64,000 bases of DNA from Flavobacteriales bacterium CG_4_9_14_3_um_filter_40_17 (GCA_002790195.1 PFUR01000012.1:25797-89796); one strand, 5' to 3'; counted from the first letter of the stretch, positions 51,768 to 62,501 are shown. Translations and numbers: made by a program. The notes: a model not told the origin generated them from the letters alone.

Positions 51768-52373
51768 TTATTTCGGTAAGCCCGCGTTGATTTCCTGAAT
51801 TTTTTTCAAGATTTCATCGCGTCCGTAGTTGTTTACGGCAGAGGTGATAAACGTTTCGGGCAACTCTTCCCACATACTTTCGAGCAGTACTTTTTTATAG
51901 GCTTCCACGTTGAGGATGGCGCGTTGCGTGCCTACTTTGTCGGCTTTGGTAAACACCATAAAAAAAGGAATTTCATTGACACCAAGCCATTCTAAAAATT
52001 CCAAATCTATTTTTTGAGGCTCCAAGCGAATGTCGAGCAACACAAAAGCAGCAACCAACTGTTCACGTTGCAGAAAATAATCGGTGATATATTCTTGAAA
52101 AACCGATTTTGATTTTTTGGAAACTTTTGCGTATCCGTAGCCGGGCAAATCGACCAAAAACCAATTTTTGTTGATTAAAAAATGATTGATAAGTTGGGTT
52201 TTACCCGGTTTCCCTGAGGTTTTCGCCAAATCCTTCCGGCCGGTAAGCAAGTTGATTAGGGAAGATTTCCCGACGTTCGACCGCCCGATAAAAGCGTATT
52301 CCGGCAATCGGTCTTTTGGGCACTTGGCAACTTCAGAATTGCTGACCAAAAATTCTGCCGAACTGATTTTCAT
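51768..52373 (-). CDS. engB: Ribosome biogenesis GTPase EngB/YsxC/YihA
   Basis: Essential GTPase acting in 50S subunit assembly. G1 is GRSNVGKSS (30-38), G3 DLPGYG, G4 TKAD, with the N-terminal opening SAEFLVSNSEVAKCP usual for the family. 201 residues is normal. It lies 60 bp downstream of the alpha/beta hydrolase on the same strand, and its stop touches the palindromic repeat. Confidence 0.96.
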   Translation of the reverse strand: MKISSAEFLVSNSEVAKCPKDRLPEYAFIGRSNVGKSSLINLLTGRKDLAKTSGKPGKTQLINHFLINKNWFLVDLPGYGYAKVSKKSKSVFQEYITDYFLQREQLVAAFVLLDIRLEPQKIDLEFLEWLGVNEIPFFMVFTKADKVGTQRAILNVEAYKKVLLESMWEELPETFITSAVNNYGRDEILKKIQEINAGLPK

Positions 52374-52433
52374 GATAGTTAACGAATTTGAAACGCGAAG
52401 TCTCGGATTAAGTATATAAAAAAGTAGAGTTAG

Positions 52434-53198
52434 CTAAAAACCCCGCTTGAGAAACCAACCGTGCATCAACCGGTTGAATTCGTCTGGGTGTTCCATCATC
52501 GGGGCATGGCCGCATTCGTCAATCCAAAACAACTCCGAGTCGGGTAACAATTTATCAAAATCGATTGCGACTTCCGGCGGTGTTACCTTGTCGTTCCGGC
52601 CCCAGATAATGCAGGTAGGTGTACTCATTTTCGGCAAATCTTTTGCCATGTTATGCCGAATGGCACTTTTGGCAATGGCCAAAGTTTTAATAAGCTTATT
52701 GCGGTCGTTTACCGTCGCATAGACTTCATCGACCATCTCTTTAGAAGCTATTTTCGGGTCGAAAAAAACATCTTCACTTTTTTTCTTAATATATTCGTAA
52801 TCACCGCGTTTAGGATAAGATTCGCCCATGGCGTTTTCATATAAGCCAGAACTTCCGGTGATGATTAACGCCTTTACCTTTTCCGGATACATTTTGGTGA
52901 AAAGCAATCCGATATGGCCACCCAATGAATTGCCCAACAGGATTACTTGATTCAATTTCTTATATTTCAAAAAAGCATTCAAGTATTTGGCAAAGCTTCG
53001 AACATTTGTGTTGATGAGCATCATAGAATACAAAGGCAATTCGGGGATAATGATGCGGTAATTTTTTTCGGGAAAATAACTAAATACGCCTTCAAAATTA
53101 CTCAAACCACCCATCAAACCGTGGAGAATAACTATAGGTGTTCCGGAGCCATGTTCAATATATTTGAACTTTCCTTCTTTGATTATTTCTTCTAACAT
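52434..53198 (-). CDS. Alpha/beta-hydrolase
   Basis: 254 residues. The oxyanion region is IVILHGLMGGLSNF (about 27-40), and the nucleophile Ser is in LLGNSLGGHIGLLF. Asp of WGRNDKVTPP and His of DECGHAPMMEHPDEF complete the triad. The overall layout is of the MhpC/epoxide-hydrolase-like branch; substrate unknown. No signal peptide, so cytoplasmic. Upstream of engB; the promoter is below. Confidence 0.88.
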   Translation of the reverse strand: MLEEIIKEGKFKYIEHGSGTPIVILHGLMGGLSNFEGVFSYFPEKNYRIIIPELPLYSMMLINTNVRSFAKYLNAFLKYKKLNQVILLGNSLGGHIGLLFTKMYPEKVKALIITGSSGLYENAMGESYPKRGDYEYIKKKSEDVFFDPKIASKEMVDEVYATVNDRNKLIKTLAIAKSAIRHNMAKDLPKMSTPTCIIWGRNDKVTPPEVAIDFDKLLPDSELFWIDECGHAPMMEHPDEFNRLMHGWFLKRGF

Positions 53199-53220
53199 GG
53201 GCAGTATTCACTAACTCTGA

Positions 53221-53254
53221 CAAATATAGATATTCTATCCATATATCATCACAA
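53221..53254 (-). promoter_or_regulatory. Promoter of the hydrolase-engB unit
   Basis: Minus-strand TTG (plus CAA at 53252-53254), 23-bp spacer, and TATATTTG (CAAATATA at 53221-53228), 22 nt before the start. The spacer is at the long end of the accepted range. Confidence 0.45.
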
Positions 53255-53419
53255 TTTTATACATATTGAAAGGAATTTACAGAAGATTAACAACACGATT
53301 TGCTCTTTATCAGTTTATTTCTAAAAACTAATTTTACTTTCCTCAAAACAAGTTTGTTAACACCGTAAAGGTTCCAAAGTAGCTTGTTTTACGAGAAATC
53401 ACCTAAATTTATCAACAAT

Positions 53420-53443
53420 GTGGTATAAAGTGGTAAAATGTGG
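53420..53443 (+). promoter_or_regulatory. Likely MraZ operator: three GTGG boxes at 10-bp spacing
   Basis: GTGG occurs at 53420-53423, 53430-53433 and 53440-53443, exactly ten bases apart, each followed by an A-rich half turn (GTGGTATAAA, GTGGTAAAAT, GTGGAAAAAA). MraZ is known to bind direct repeats of TGGG/GTGG type spaced by one helical turn upstream of its own gene. The boxes cover the -33 region of the candidate promoter (TATATTTG at 53456-53463), fitting autorepression of the dcw operon. Confidence 0.6.
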
Positions 53444-53455
53444 AAAAAATTTAAT

Positions 53456-53463
53456 TATATTTG
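53456..53463 (+). promoter_or_regulatory. Candidate -7 box of the dcw operon
   Basis: TATATTTG matches TAnnTTTG; the start codon is 20 nt downstream. The -33 region has no TTG but is occupied by the GTGG boxes. Confidence 0.4.
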
Positions 53464-53482
53464 AACTTTCAAAACTTACAAC

Positions 53483-53938
53483 TTGACCAATTTTATAGGG
53501 ACATACGAGTGTAAAGCAGACAGCAAAGGAAGGCTAATGATTCCCAACGCGTTAAAAAAACAGTTGGAGCCCTTGTTAAGCCGGGGATTTGTGTTGAAGC
53601 GTGCTGTGTTTCAACCCTGTTTGGAGTTGTACCCGATGGATGAGTGGGATTTGTTGATGCAAAAGGTTAATAAACTGAATCGATTCAACAAAAAGAACAA
53701 TGATTTTATCAGGAGGTTTACTGCCGGGGTGAAGGTAGTTGAGCCCGATCAAACCGGCCGTTTGCTCATCCCTAAAGATTTGATTTCTTTTTCAGGTATT
53801 GACAAAGAATTGGTGCTTTCGTCCGCCATCAATATCATCGAGATTTGGGACAAAGAGCGATACGAAGCGGCTATCAATGATGCTGCCGGGGATTTTGCAA
53901 ATCTAGCTGAAGAAGTAATGAACGACGGCCATGAATGA
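53483..53938 (+). CDS. mraZ: Transcriptional regulator MraZ
   Basis: Double AbrB-like DNA-binding protein that regulates the division and cell-wall cluster it heads. Two copies of the DxxGRxxIP signature are present: DSKGRLMIP and DQTGRLLIP. 151 residues, normal. The start codon is TTG (53483): the protein opens TNFIGTYECKAD, with no ATG available in frame before it. The stop overlaps the rsmH start by 8 bp. Confidence 0.94.
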   Translation: MTNFIGTYECKADSKGRLMIPNALKKQLEPLLSRGFVLKRAVFQPCLELYPMDEWDLLMQKVNKLNRFNKKNNDFIRRFTAGVKVVEPDQTGRLLIPKDLISFSGIDKELVLSSAINIIEIWDKERYEAAINDAAGDFANLAEEVMNDGHE

Positions 53939-54839
53939 TGAAAGAAGCTACCACGACCCTGTTTTGTTGTTTGATTCCGTTGATGGGTTAGCCATTAAAC
54001 CTGATGGCATTTATGTCGATGCCACCTATGGCGGAGGCGGACATTCGGCGGAAATATTAAAAAGGCTTGGTGCCGAAGGTAAACTTTTTGCTTTTGATCA
54101 GGATGAAGATGCGGCAGCAAATAAAGCAGTTGACAGCCGTTTGGTGTTTATACAAGAGAATTTTCGATACATAAAAAACCATCTGCGGTTTCACGGTGTG
54201 AAAAAAGTAGATAGCATATTGGCCGATTTAGGAGTTTCGTCTCATCAATTTGACCGTCCCGACCGCGGATTTTCAACTCGTTTTGATAGCCTGCTCGATA
54301 TGCGGATGAGCCAATCCGCAACCTTGACGGCAAGGCAGGTCATCAATGTTTATGAGGAGGAAGCACTAAAAAAAATGTTCTTTGAATATGGAGATTTGAC
54401 CAATGCAAAAGCTTTGGCGGCAACATTGGCACATGCAAGAAAAGAAAAAGCAATCGAAAGTTCCGTGGAATTAAAAACGGTATTGAAGCGGTTTTTACCT
54501 CCGCATCACGAGCATAAGATTTTGGCTAAAATATTTCAGGCCATTCGCATCGAAGTTAACCAAGAAATGGAAGCCTTGAGAGAAATGTTGACACAAACAG
54601 TTCAGCTGCTAAATCCGGGCGGAAGATTAGTAGTCATTTCCTATCATTCTTTAGAAGATCGGTTGGTAAAAAGATTCATGAGAAACGGGCTTTTTGAGGG
54701 CGAACCACAGCGCGATGTTTTTGGAAATTATGAAGTCCCATTCAAAAAGATAAACGGCTTAATCGTTCCTTCTAAAGATGAAATTAAGAAAAATAACCGC
54801 GCACGTAGTGCAAAACTCAGAATAGCAGAGAGATTATGA
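53931..54839 (+). CDS. rsmH: 16S rRNA (cytosine1402-N4)-methyltransferase RsmH
   Basis: Methylates C1402 of 16S rRNA in the P site. The SAM motif is YVDATYGGGGHSAEIL. LADLGVSSHQFDRPDRGFS, then QAIRIEVNQEMEAL and VVISYHSLEDRLVKRFM are all family hallmarks. 302 residues. Second gene of the dcw operon. Confidence 0.97.
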   Translation: MNDERSYHDPVLLFDSVDGLAIKPDGIYVDATYGGGGHSAEILKRLGAEGKLFAFDQDEDAAANKAVDSRLVFIQENFRYIKNHLRFHGVKKVDSILADLGVSSHQFDRPDRGFSTRFDSLLDMRMSQSATLTARQVINVYEEEALKKMFFEYGDLTNAKALAATLAHARKEKAIESSVELKTVLKRFLPPHHEHKILAKIFQAIRIEVNQEMEALREMLTQTVQLLNPGGRLVVISYHSLEDRLVKRFMRNGLFEGEPQRDVFGNYEVPFKKINGLIVPSKDEIKKNNRARSAKLRIAERL

Positions 54840-54923
54840 AATGAGTCATAATGATTTTGGATACCAATCGGAAGGTTGATTGCGAATTCCATCTGACCAT
54901 TAAAACACAATAAATTTCAACAA

Positions 54924-55244
54924 ATGAAAATGAATATTTATAGTTTACTGAAAGGCAGGTTTTTAACCGAAGAAGACGCTCCGGGTAACTGGAGTTTTAT
55001 TATTTACTTGTCACTTTTGGCGATGGTTATGATTTCAAGTGCACATAGAGCCGAACAGAAAGTAATGATGATTTCAGCTTTGAATAAGGAAGTAAAATCG
55101 TTGCGTTCAGAATACGTAGATGTAAAAAGCAAATTGATGATTCTCAAATTGGAATCGACCATTAAGCCCATTATGCATAAAAGAGGACTTAACCCATCCG
55201 AAGACCCACCTGTTAAAATTGTTGTATCTGTACCAAAAAAATAA
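54924..55244 (+). CDS. FtsL-like cell division protein
   Basis: 106 residues with one membrane helix (about 22-38) followed by a short coiled-coil segment (QKVMMISALNKEVKSLRSEYVDVKSKL over about 45-72), the layout of FtsL. Its place between rsmH and ftsI agrees. Sequence identity in FtsL is always low, so the name rests on topology and context. 84 bp separate it from rsmH, with no terminator. Confidence 0.75.
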   Translation: MKMNIYSLLKGRFLTEEDAPGNWSFIIYLSLLAMVMISSAHRAEQKVMMISALNKEVKSLRSEYVDVKSKLMILKLESTIKPIMHKRGLNPSEDPPVKIVVSVPKK

Positions 55245-55256
55245 ACCTAACCTGAT

Positions 55257-57245
55257 TTGGAGAAAGATTCTAACATATTGAAAAGATTATACTGGACATC
55301 ATTTTTTATGTTGTTGATTGCCGTAAGCATTGTTGTGAAAATGACAAACCTACAACTGGCAGGCGGTGACGAATATCGAAAGAAAGCTGAAGCTGCCATG
55401 ATAAAAAACTTCACCATCGAGCCCAACAGAGGAAGCGTGTTTTCATCTGACGGAAGCCTCTTGGCTGCTTCGGTACCCGAGTTTGAAGTGCGTTTTGATG
55501 CAGTCACCGTTTCTGAAAAAGTTTTTTCATCCGATGTAAAACCGCTCGCGGATTCGCTGTCTGTTTTTCTCCGAAAACCCAAAACGGAGATACTCAAAAA
55601 ACTTCAACGCGCACGGCTCTCGAAAAACAGATATCTCCTGATTGCCCAGCATCTGAGCTATTCAGATTATCTGCAATTAAAAAAATTCCCCATTTTCAAA
55701 AAAGGGCCTTACAGGGGCGGATTGATTACCGAACAACAAACCATCCGCGAGCATCCTTTGGGCAATTTGGCCGAAAGAACCATCGGATATGACCAAATCA
55801 ATTACCAAGGAAACAGGGTTTTGCTTGGAATAGAAGGCGGATATACCGACTATTTAAAAGGGAAACAAGGACAAAGGCTCAAACAAAAAATTGCGGATAA
55901 CCAATGGAAACCAGTCAACGACAACAACGAAGTCGAGCCTCAAGACGGTTATGATGTGGTGACTACCATCGACTTGACCATACAAGACATCGCGCACCAT
56001 GCATTGCTCGAACAACTTGAAAAATACGAAGCCGACCACGGTACGGTAGTCGTCATGGAAACAGCAACCGGCGATGTGAAAGCAATTGTCAATCTTGGAA
56101 GGAGCAGATCGGGCAGGTATTCGGAAACCATTAACTATGCTGTTGGCGAATCGCACGAACCGGGATCTACTTTCAAGGTGATAGCCATGACAGCCGCTTT
56201 GGAAGACAAGGTTATCGACACGAGTTATGTAGTGGATACGGAAAACGGCGTAATCTCCTTTTATGGAAGAAAAGTAAGAGACTCCAACCACAAAGGCTAC
56301 GGAAAAATAAGTGCCGCCAAAGCCATCGAAGTTTCTTCAAACACTGGAGTTGTCCGAATCATCACGGATAAATATGGCGACAATCCTAAAAAATTTACGG
56401 ATAGGCTTGCAACAATGGGTATCAATCAAAAATTGGGTTTACCATTGGAAGGTGAAGGAATCCCTAAAATACCAAGCCCAAATAAAAAAGGATGGAATGG
56501 GCTTTCGCTCCCCTGGATGGCTTTCGGTTACGGAGTCTCCATGACACCGCTGCAGATTTTGACTTTCTACAACGGAATCGCCAACAATGGTGTTTCTGTC
56601 AAACCTCGTTTTGTCAAAGAAATTAAGTTTTGGAATAAAACCGTTGCTACCATCGATACAGAAATCATCAATCCGAAGTTGGCATCTGATGAAACATTAA
56701 AAAAAATAAGAAAAATACTTGAAAATACCGTAGAAAGAGGAACGGGCAAATCCTTATATAATCCCGATTTTTCGATGGCGGGCAAAACCGGGACATGCCA
56801 GACTGATTATTGGAAAGACGAGGTGAGTTACATTTCAAGTTTTGTAGGATATTTTCCGGCGGTAAATCCAAAGTATTCTTCGATTGTGGTCATCCACAAA
56901 CCGAATAAAAACATTGGCTATTACGGTGCCGATGTTTCAGGCCCAATTTTCAAGAAAATAGCGCAAAAAGTTTATACTCAATCGGTTAACGTATCAAAAA
57001 TAAATTTGAATTCCAAATTAAACGATTCACTCAAAAGAGATTACAATCAATATTTTCTGCTTTCAAGAAATCCGCTTGCGCTAATGCCCGACCTTACTGG
57101 TTTGTCCGGGATGGATGCCGTCACGCTGCTCGAAAACAATGGCTATAAAACCCGAACGATAGGAAGTGGAAAAGTCGTAAAACAATCTGTAAAACCCGGA
57201 GATACATTGCATGTTAAAAATACCATCCTATTGGAATTACTATGA
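55257..57245 (+). CDS. ftsI: Penicillin-binding protein / septal transpeptidase FtsI (PBP3-like) with PASTA domain
   Basis: Cross-links septal peptidoglycan. N-terminal membrane anchor (about 11-29), dimerisation domain with NRGSVFSSDGSLLAAS, and a transpeptidase domain with Ser304-x-x-Lys307 (GSTFK), Ser360-Ser-Asn362 and Lys510-Thr-Gly512 (AGKTGTCQ). One C-terminal PASTA domain (LMPDLTGLSGMDAVTLL) is usual for Bacteroidota. The start codon is TTG at 55257 (EKDSNILKRLYW); no ATG is available in frame before the helix. Stop overlaps murE by 4 bp. Confidence 0.95.
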   Translation: MEKDSNILKRLYWTSFFMLLIAVSIVVKMTNLQLAGGDEYRKKAEAAMIKNFTIEPNRGSVFSSDGSLLAASVPEFEVRFDAVTVSEKVFSSDVKPLADSLSVFLRKPKTEILKKLQRARLSKNRYLLIAQHLSYSDYLQLKKFPIFKKGPYRGGLITEQQTIREHPLGNLAERTIGYDQINYQGNRVLLGIEGGYTDYLKGKQGQRLKQKIADNQWKPVNDNNEVEPQDGYDVVTTIDLTIQDIAHHALLEQLEKYEADHGTVVVMETATGDVKAIVNLGRSRSGRYSETINYAVGESHEPGSTFKVIAMTAALEDKVIDTSYVVDTENGVISFYGRKVRDSNHKGYGKISAAKAIEVSSNTGVVRIITDKYGDNPKKFTDRLATMGINQKLGLPLEGEGIPKIPSPNKKGWNGLSLPWMAFGYGVSMTPLQILTFYNGIANNGVSVKPRFVKEIKFWNKTVATIDTEIINPKLASDETLKKIRKILENTVERGTGKSLYNPDFSMAGKTGTCQTDYWKDEVSYISSFVGYFPAVNPKYSSIVVIHKPNKNIGYYGADVSGPIFKKIAQKVYTQSVNVSKINLNSKLNDSLKRDYNQYFLLSRNPLALMPDLTGLSGMDAVTLLENNGYKTRTIGSGKVVKQSVKPGDTLHVKNTILLELL

Positions 57246-58705
57246 TGAATTTGAAAGACATATTATATAAGTTACCTATCGAAGTCGTTTGGGGAAACAC
57301 CGATTTGTCTATTCGCAACATCACATTTGATTCATCGAAAGTCTCTGAAGGCGATTTGTTTGTAGCAATAAAAGGCACAAATGCAGACGGGCATCGATAT
57401 ATCGAAGACGCAATTAGCAAAGGCGCAAAGGCAGTCGTTTGTGAACAATTGCCTGAAAACCGTCCTGATAAAGTGACATTCATTGGAGTATCAGACAGCA
57501 AAAAGGCCGTGGCGCTCATCGCCGCAAATTTTTACGGACATCCTTCCGGAAAGCTCAAACTTGTGGGCGTAACCGGAACCAACGGTAAAACAACCGTGGC
57601 AACCTTGCTGTACGAATTGTTTCGCAAACTCAATCACAAGGCAGGATTGTTGTCAACAATCGCTGTCAAAATAAATGGCAATTCAATCGATGCCACGCAC
57701 ACCACGCCTGACTCTATCAGCATCAATCATTATCTGGATGAAATGGTAAAAGCCGGGGTCGAATATTGTTTTATGGAAGTGAGCTCGCACGGCATCCATC
57801 AGCAACGCACCTCCGGGTTGAATTTTGCAGGAGGTATTTTTACCAATCTCACCCACGATCATTTGGACTACCACAAAACTTTTGCGGAATACCGTGATGT
57901 TAAAAAATCATTTTTTGACCAACTCCCCAAAGATGCATTCGCACTTATCAATGCCGATGATAAAAACGGGGGTTTCATGTTGCAAAATACGCCAGCTCAA
58001 AAATATACCTACGCAGTCAAAACCGACGCTGATTTCAAAACAAAACTTTTGGAAAACCAGTTCGATGGATTGGTCTTGAAAATAGACAACAACGAAATTT
58101 ATACCAAACTGATTGGCCTTTTCAATGCATACAACTTAACCGCTATATATGGTGCAGCCATGATTTTGGGTGCAGAAAAGTTGGAAGTATTGCGCTTGCT
58201 GACCGAGTTGGAAACCGTTTCCGGCAGGTTTCAGTTCATTCGCTCTCAACAAAAAATTGTAGCGATTGTTGACTATGCACACACACCCGATGCTTTGAAA
58301 AATGTATTGGAAACCATCAACGAAATACGGACACATAACGAGAAATTGATAACCGTGGTGGGTTGTGGCGGCAACCGGGACAAACAAAAAAGGCCGGTGA
58401 TGGCTGAAGTAGCCTCCAGCATGAGCGATTTGTCAATCTTCACCAGCGACAATCCACGAAACGAAGATCCGGAAACCATCATCCGCGAAATGGAAGTTGG
58501 CATCCCACCTCAATACACCAACAAAGTGCTGAGCATAGTCGATCGCAAACAAGCCATCCGGACCGCGTGCTCGTTGGCAAACCCGAACGACATCATTTTG
58601 GTAGCCGGAAAAGGGCATGAAAAATACCAAGAAACCAAAGGCGTGCGAACCCACTTTGACGATATGGAAACCGTTGATGAAACACTGCAATCGCTAAACA
58701 AATAG
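57242..58705 (+). CDS. murE: UDP-MurNAc-L-Ala-D-Glu:meso-diaminopimelate ligase MurE
   Basis: ATP-dependent ligase adding the third amino acid to the peptidoglycan precursor. P-loop TGTNGKTT at 111-118. DNPRNEDP near residue 401 is the DNPR signature of meso-DAP-adding enzymes, so the cell wall is likely DAP type. [11 protein letters not shown] and [14 protein letters not shown] fit the family. 487 residues. Start overlaps ftsI, next gene 7 bp on. Confidence 0.97.
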   Translation: MMNLKDILYKLPIEVVWGNTDLSIRNITFDSSKVSEGDLFVAIKGTNADGHRYIEDAISKGAKAVVCEQLPENRPDKVTFIGVSDSKKAVALIAANFYGHPSGKLKLVGVTGTNGKTTVATLLYELFRKLNHKAGLLSTIAVKINGNSIDATHTTPDSISINHYLDEMVKAGVEYCFMEVSSHGIHQQRTSGLNFAGGIFTNLTHDHLDYHKTFAEYRDVKKSFFDQLPKDAFALINADDKNGGFMLQNTPAQKYTYAVKTDADFKTKLLENQFDGLVLKIDNNEIYTKLIGLFNAYNLTAIYGAAMILGAEKLEVLRLLTELETVSGRFQFIRSQQKIVAIVDYAHTPDALKNVLETINEIRTHNEKLITVVGCGGNRDKQKRPVMAEVASSMSDLSIFTSDNPRNEDPETIIREMEVGIPPQYTNKVLSIVDRKQAIRTACSLANPNDIILVAGKGHEKYQETKGVRTHFDDMETVDETLQSLNK

Positions 58706-58712
58706 AAAAATT

Positions 58713-59933
58713 ATGCTGTATTATTTATTTGATTATTTAAATCGATATTTTGAAATTCCAGGCGCGGGTTTGTTCCAATACATTTCCTTTCGCTCAGGAT
58801 TTGCAGCTTTACTTTCTCTATTGATTTCAGCATTTTACGGCAAAAAAATCATCTTGTATTTACAGAAAAAGCAAATAGGCGAAACGGTTCGTGAACTCGG
58901 GTTGGAAGGGCAATCTCAAAAAGCCGGTACGCCGACCATGGGCGGGATTATCATCATTTTAGCGACGGTGATTCCGGTTTTGTTGCTCTCTAAATTAGAC
59001 AACATCTACATCATCTTGTTGTTGATTACCACATTTTGGATGGGAGGCATAGGTTTTATAGATGATTATATCAAAGTTTTCAAGAAGGATAAAGAGGGAC
59101 TCAAAGGCAAGTTTAAAATGGCCGGCCAGCTGGGTTTGGGATTGATTGTGGGCAGCGTTTTGTATTTTCATCCCGGGGTGACCCTCAGAGAAACCAATTT
59201 TTCTAATACGAGTTTTTCAGCAGAACAAATGGCCACTGTCAAAAAAGACATCAAGTCAACCAAAACGACTATTCCGTTTTTCAAAAACAACGAACTCAAC
59301 TATGCAGATTTTATTACTTGGATAGATAAAGATTTGGCATCCTATGCGTGGTTAATATTTATTCCATTGGTAATATTCATCATCATGGCGGTTTCAAACG
59401 GCGCTAATCTAACGGATGGAATTGATGGGCTTGCGGCGGGAAGTTCAGCGATTGTAGTACTTACACTTGGTATATTTGCCTGGATTTCAGGTAACATTGT
59501 TTTTTCCCAATACCTTCAGGTGATGTACATCCCTAATTCGGGCGAAATGACCATATTCATCGCTGCTTTCACCGGAGCTTTGGTCGGATTTCTTTGGTAT
59601 AACAGTTATCCAGCACAGATATTCATGGGCGACACGGGAAGTTTGACTATCGGCGGTATTATTGCCGTCATAGCCATCGCAACCCGAAAAGAGTTGTTGA
59701 TTCCCCTGCTCTGTGGGATTTTTTTGGCAGAAAACCTATCGGTGGTGTTGCAAGTGGGTTATTTCAAATACACCAAAAAGAAATTTGGCGAAGGCAAGCG
59801 TATTTTCAAGATGTCGCCCCTTCATCATCACTACCAAAAAAGCGGTTTCCACGAAAGTAAAATCGTCACCCGCTTTTGGATTGTAGGCATCGTATTGGCC
59901 ATACTGAGCATTGTAACCCTAAAAATCAGATAA
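58713..59933 (+). CDS. mraY: Phospho-MurNAc-pentapeptide transferase MraY
   Basis: Makes lipid I on the cytoplasmic face of the inner membrane. About ten helices. [47 protein letters not shown] and [11 protein letters not shown] carry the catalytic Asp residues, with [18 protein letters not shown] near the end. 406 residues; the excess over most MraY is a loop of about 55 residues between helices (near 158-210), common in Bacteroidota. Start 7 bp after murE. Confidence 0.97.
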   Translation: MLYYLFDYLNRYFEIPGAGLFQYISFRSGFAALLSLLISAFYGKKIILYLQKKQIGETVRELGLEGQSQKAGTPTMGGIIIILATVIPVLLLSKLDNIYIILLLITTFWMGGIGFIDDYIKVFKKDKEGLKGKFKMAGQLGLGLIVGSVLYFHPGVTLRETNFSNTSFSAEQMATVKKDIKSTKTTIPFFKNNELNYADFITWIDKDLASYAWLIFIPLVIFIIMAVSNGANLTDGIDGLAAGSSAIVVLTLGIFAWISGNIVFSQYLQVMYIPNSGEMTIFIAAFTGALVGFLWYNSYPAQIFMGDTGSLTIGGIIAVIAIATRKELLIPLLCGIFLAENLSVVLQVGYFKYTKKKFGEGKRIFKMSPLHHHYQKSGFHESKIVTRFWIVGIVLAILSIVTLKIR

Positions 59934-59934
59934 C

Positions 59935-61269
59935 ATGAAACGATTGGCCATTTTAGGAGCGGGTGAAAGCGGTGTTGGCGCGGCTCTTTTGGGTGTCCGG
60001 AAAGGGTATGAAGTGTTTGTGTCCGACCTAGGGAATGTAGCCGAAAAATACCAAGCCGAATTGAATGCATTGGGGGTCGATTGGGAAATGGGCATGCATA
60101 CGGAATCGAAAATATTGAATGCCGATTGGGTGGTGAAAAGCCCGGGAATACCTAACAAAGCCCCGTTGATTCAGCAACTAAAATCAATGAAAATCCCGGT
60201 AGTTTCCGAAATCGAATTTGCCGGCATGCATACCCAAACTACTTGTGTCGGCATCACCGGAAGCAATGGCAAAACCACCACCACGATGCTCACGCACCGC
60301 ATCCTCAAAGACGGCGGGCTTGATGTAGCTGTTGCCGGAAATATCGGAAGCAGTTTTGCACGCGAAGTGGCTGTGGAAGATTGCCCGTATGCAGTAGTCG
60401 AGATCAGTAGTTTTCAGTTGGATGACATCGTCACTTTCGGGCCACATATTGCCATTTTGACCAACATTACCCCCGATCATTTGGATCGGTATGAATACCT
60501 ATTTGAAAAATACATCGAATCAAAATTCAGAATCACCATGAACCAAACCGAAAAGGATTATTTGATCTATGATGATGACGATGAGATAATTGCCGAATGG
60601 TTAAATAAGAATAAAATCCGAGCTCAAAAAATACCCATTTCTATTAAAAAAAAACTCAATTACGGAACCTATATAAATAACCAATCCATCATGATCAGCA
60701 TCACAGAAGAACGCATCACCATACCGCAAGACGAGTTGGCACTCGAAGGCAAACACAACCTCAAGAATGCCATGGCAGCTTCAACAGCTGCACACTTGCT
60801 CAAAATCAGGAAAGAAAGTATCCGCCACAGCCTTTCAAATTTTGAAGGGGTACCGCATCGATTGGAAAAGGTAAAAAAAGTAGATGGTGTGGCTTACATC
60901 AACGACTCTAAAGCAACCAATGTCAACGCTACTTTCTACGCCTTAGAATCGGTTCAAACGCAAATAGTTTGGATAGTGGGCGGGCAAGACAAAGGGAACG
61001 ACTACCACGAACTTTTGCCGATGGTGAATCAAAAAGTGAAGGCCATTATTTGCTTGGGAATAGACAATGCAAAAATCATTGACACTTTTCAAAACACAGT
61101 CGAGTTGATGGCGGAAACACACTCCATGCAGGAAGCTGTCAAGATAGCTTATCAATTATCGGAAAGCGGTGACACCGTATTGTTGTCTCCGGCTTGTGCA
61201 AGTTTTGATTTGTTCAGAAACTATGAGGATCGCGGAGATCAATTTAAGGATGCAGTAAAAAAATTATAA
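59935..61269 (+). CDS. murD: UDP-MurNAc-L-Ala:D-Glu ligase MurD
   Basis: Adds D-glutamate to UDP-MurNAc-L-alanine. N-terminal Rossmann start (LAILGAGESGVGAALL), ATP site GSNGKTT (109-115), EISSFQLDDI, LTNITPDHLDRY, FEGVPHRLEKV and INDSKATNVNAT. 444 residues. One base separates it from both neighbours, so it is translated in tight coupling with mraY and ftsW. Confidence 0.97.
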   Translation: MKRLAILGAGESGVGAALLGVRKGYEVFVSDLGNVAEKYQAELNALGVDWEMGMHTESKILNADWVVKSPGIPNKAPLIQQLKSMKIPVVSEIEFAGMHTQTTCVGITGSNGKTTTTMLTHRILKDGGLDVAVAGNIGSSFAREVAVEDCPYAVVEISSFQLDDIVTFGPHIAILTNITPDHLDRYEYLFEKYIESKFRITMNQTEKDYLIYDDDDEIIAEWLNKNKIRAQKIPISIKKKLNYGTYINNQSIMISITEERITIPQDELALEGKHNLKNAMAASTAAHLLKIRKESIRHSLSNFEGVPHRLEKVKKVDGVAYINDSKATNVNATFYALESVQTQIVWIVGGQDKGNDYHELLPMVNQKVKAIICLGIDNAKIIDTFQNTVELMAETHSMQEAVKIAYQLSESGDTVLLSPACASFDLFRNYEDRGDQFKDAVKKL

Positions 61270-61270
61270 A

Positions 61271-62491
61271 ATGAACGGATGGTTCAAATATCTGGAAGGT
61301 GACAAAACCATTTGGGCGGTAGCCGCACTTTTGGGAATCTTCTCTTTTTTGCCCGTATATAGCGCCAGTAGCAACCTGGTCAATTTATACGGACAAGGAA
61401 ACACCATTTCGTATTTGTTCAAACACTTGTCTCATTTACTCTTAGGTTTTTTCATCATTTATGGCGTACACAAAATACCCTACAAATACTTTAGCGGATT
61501 GTCGGTGATTTTATTTCCCGCGATTATTGCTTTGCTCATTTATACACTCTCACAAGGCAACACAGTAAAAGGAGCAAACGCAAGCCGATGGTTACAAATT
61601 CCTTTCATTGGGCTCAGTTTTCAAACTTCTGCTTTTGCCGTAGTGGTTTTACTGGTTTACGTCGCCCGGTATTTATCAAGAAACATCAACAAGGAACTGA
61701 CTTTCAAAAAGACTTTGCTTACACTTTGGCTTCCGGTTCTAACTGTTTTGATATTCATCTTGCCAGCAAATTTTTCGACTACAGCCATTGCTTTTGTCAT
61801 GATCCTCATCTTGGTTTTTATCGGAAAACATCCGACCAAATACATCCTCAACATCATCGGGATAGGTCTTGCTACACTGGTTTTGTTCATTCTTTTGGCA
61901 AAAGCCTTCCCGGGATTGTTGCCTAACCGGGTGGATACTTGGATGAGTCGCATCGAGAATTTTACTTCCAATGAGGAAAACAGCGATCAGTATCAATCAG
62001 ATAAAGCAAAAACAGCCATTGCTACCGGGGGTGTATTCGGGTTAGGGCCTGGAAAAAGCATCCAAAAAAACTTTCTACCACAGTCTTCATCCGATTTTAT
62101 TTACGCCATTATTTCAGAAGAATTCGGTATGATTGGTGCAATGTTTCTACTGCTCTCCTACTTGCTTTTACTCTTCAGGTTTGTCATCGTGTCCAAAAAA
62201 GCCCCAACAAATTTTGGTGCTTTGCTGGCTATAGCGATGGGTTTACCAATTGTTTTTCAAGCACTTATAAACATGGGGGTAGCAGTTGGTTTGTTGCCGG
62301 TAACCGGTCAAACATTGCCGCTCATCAGCAGTGGCGGAACCTCCATTTGGATGACCTGTGTATCGTTGGGAATCATCTTGAGCGTAAGTGCAGGAAGAGT
62401 CCCTACAACCATCGAGAATGAAAACCTTGAGAATATCGATGAAATGGAAAAAGAAATAATTAATCCATTGGAAGTATTAAGTGAAACTTAA
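61271..62491 (+). CDS. ftsW: Septal peptidoglycan polymerase FtsW
   Basis: SEDS-family glycosyltransferase that polymerises septal glycan with FtsI. About ten membrane helices; [21 protein letters not shown] and [21 protein letters not shown] are SEDS signatures, with [20 protein letters not shown] and [11 protein letters not shown] near the end. The C-terminus is acidic and cytoplasmic. Its 406 residues and its place between murD and murG fit FtsW rather than RodA. Confidence 0.95.
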   Translation: MNGWFKYLEGDKTIWAVAALLGIFSFLPVYSASSNLVNLYGQGNTISYLFKHLSHLLLGFFIIYGVHKIPYKYFSGLSVILFPAIIALLIYTLSQGNTVKGANASRWLQIPFIGLSFQTSAFAVVVLLVYVARYLSRNINKELTFKKTLLTLWLPVLTVLIFILPANFSTTAIAFVMILILVFIGKHPTKYILNIIGIGLATLVLFILLAKAFPGLLPNRVDTWMSRIENFTSNEENSDQYQSDKAKTAIATGGVFGLGPGKSIQKNFLPQSSSDFIYAIISEEFGMIGAMFLLLSYLLLLFRFVIVSKKAPTNFGALLAIAMGLPIVFQALINMGVAVGLLPVTGQTLPLISSGGTSIWMTCVSLGIILSVSAGRVPTTIENENLENIDEMEKEIINPLEVLSET

Positions 62492-62501
62492 AAATAACCG
62501 A

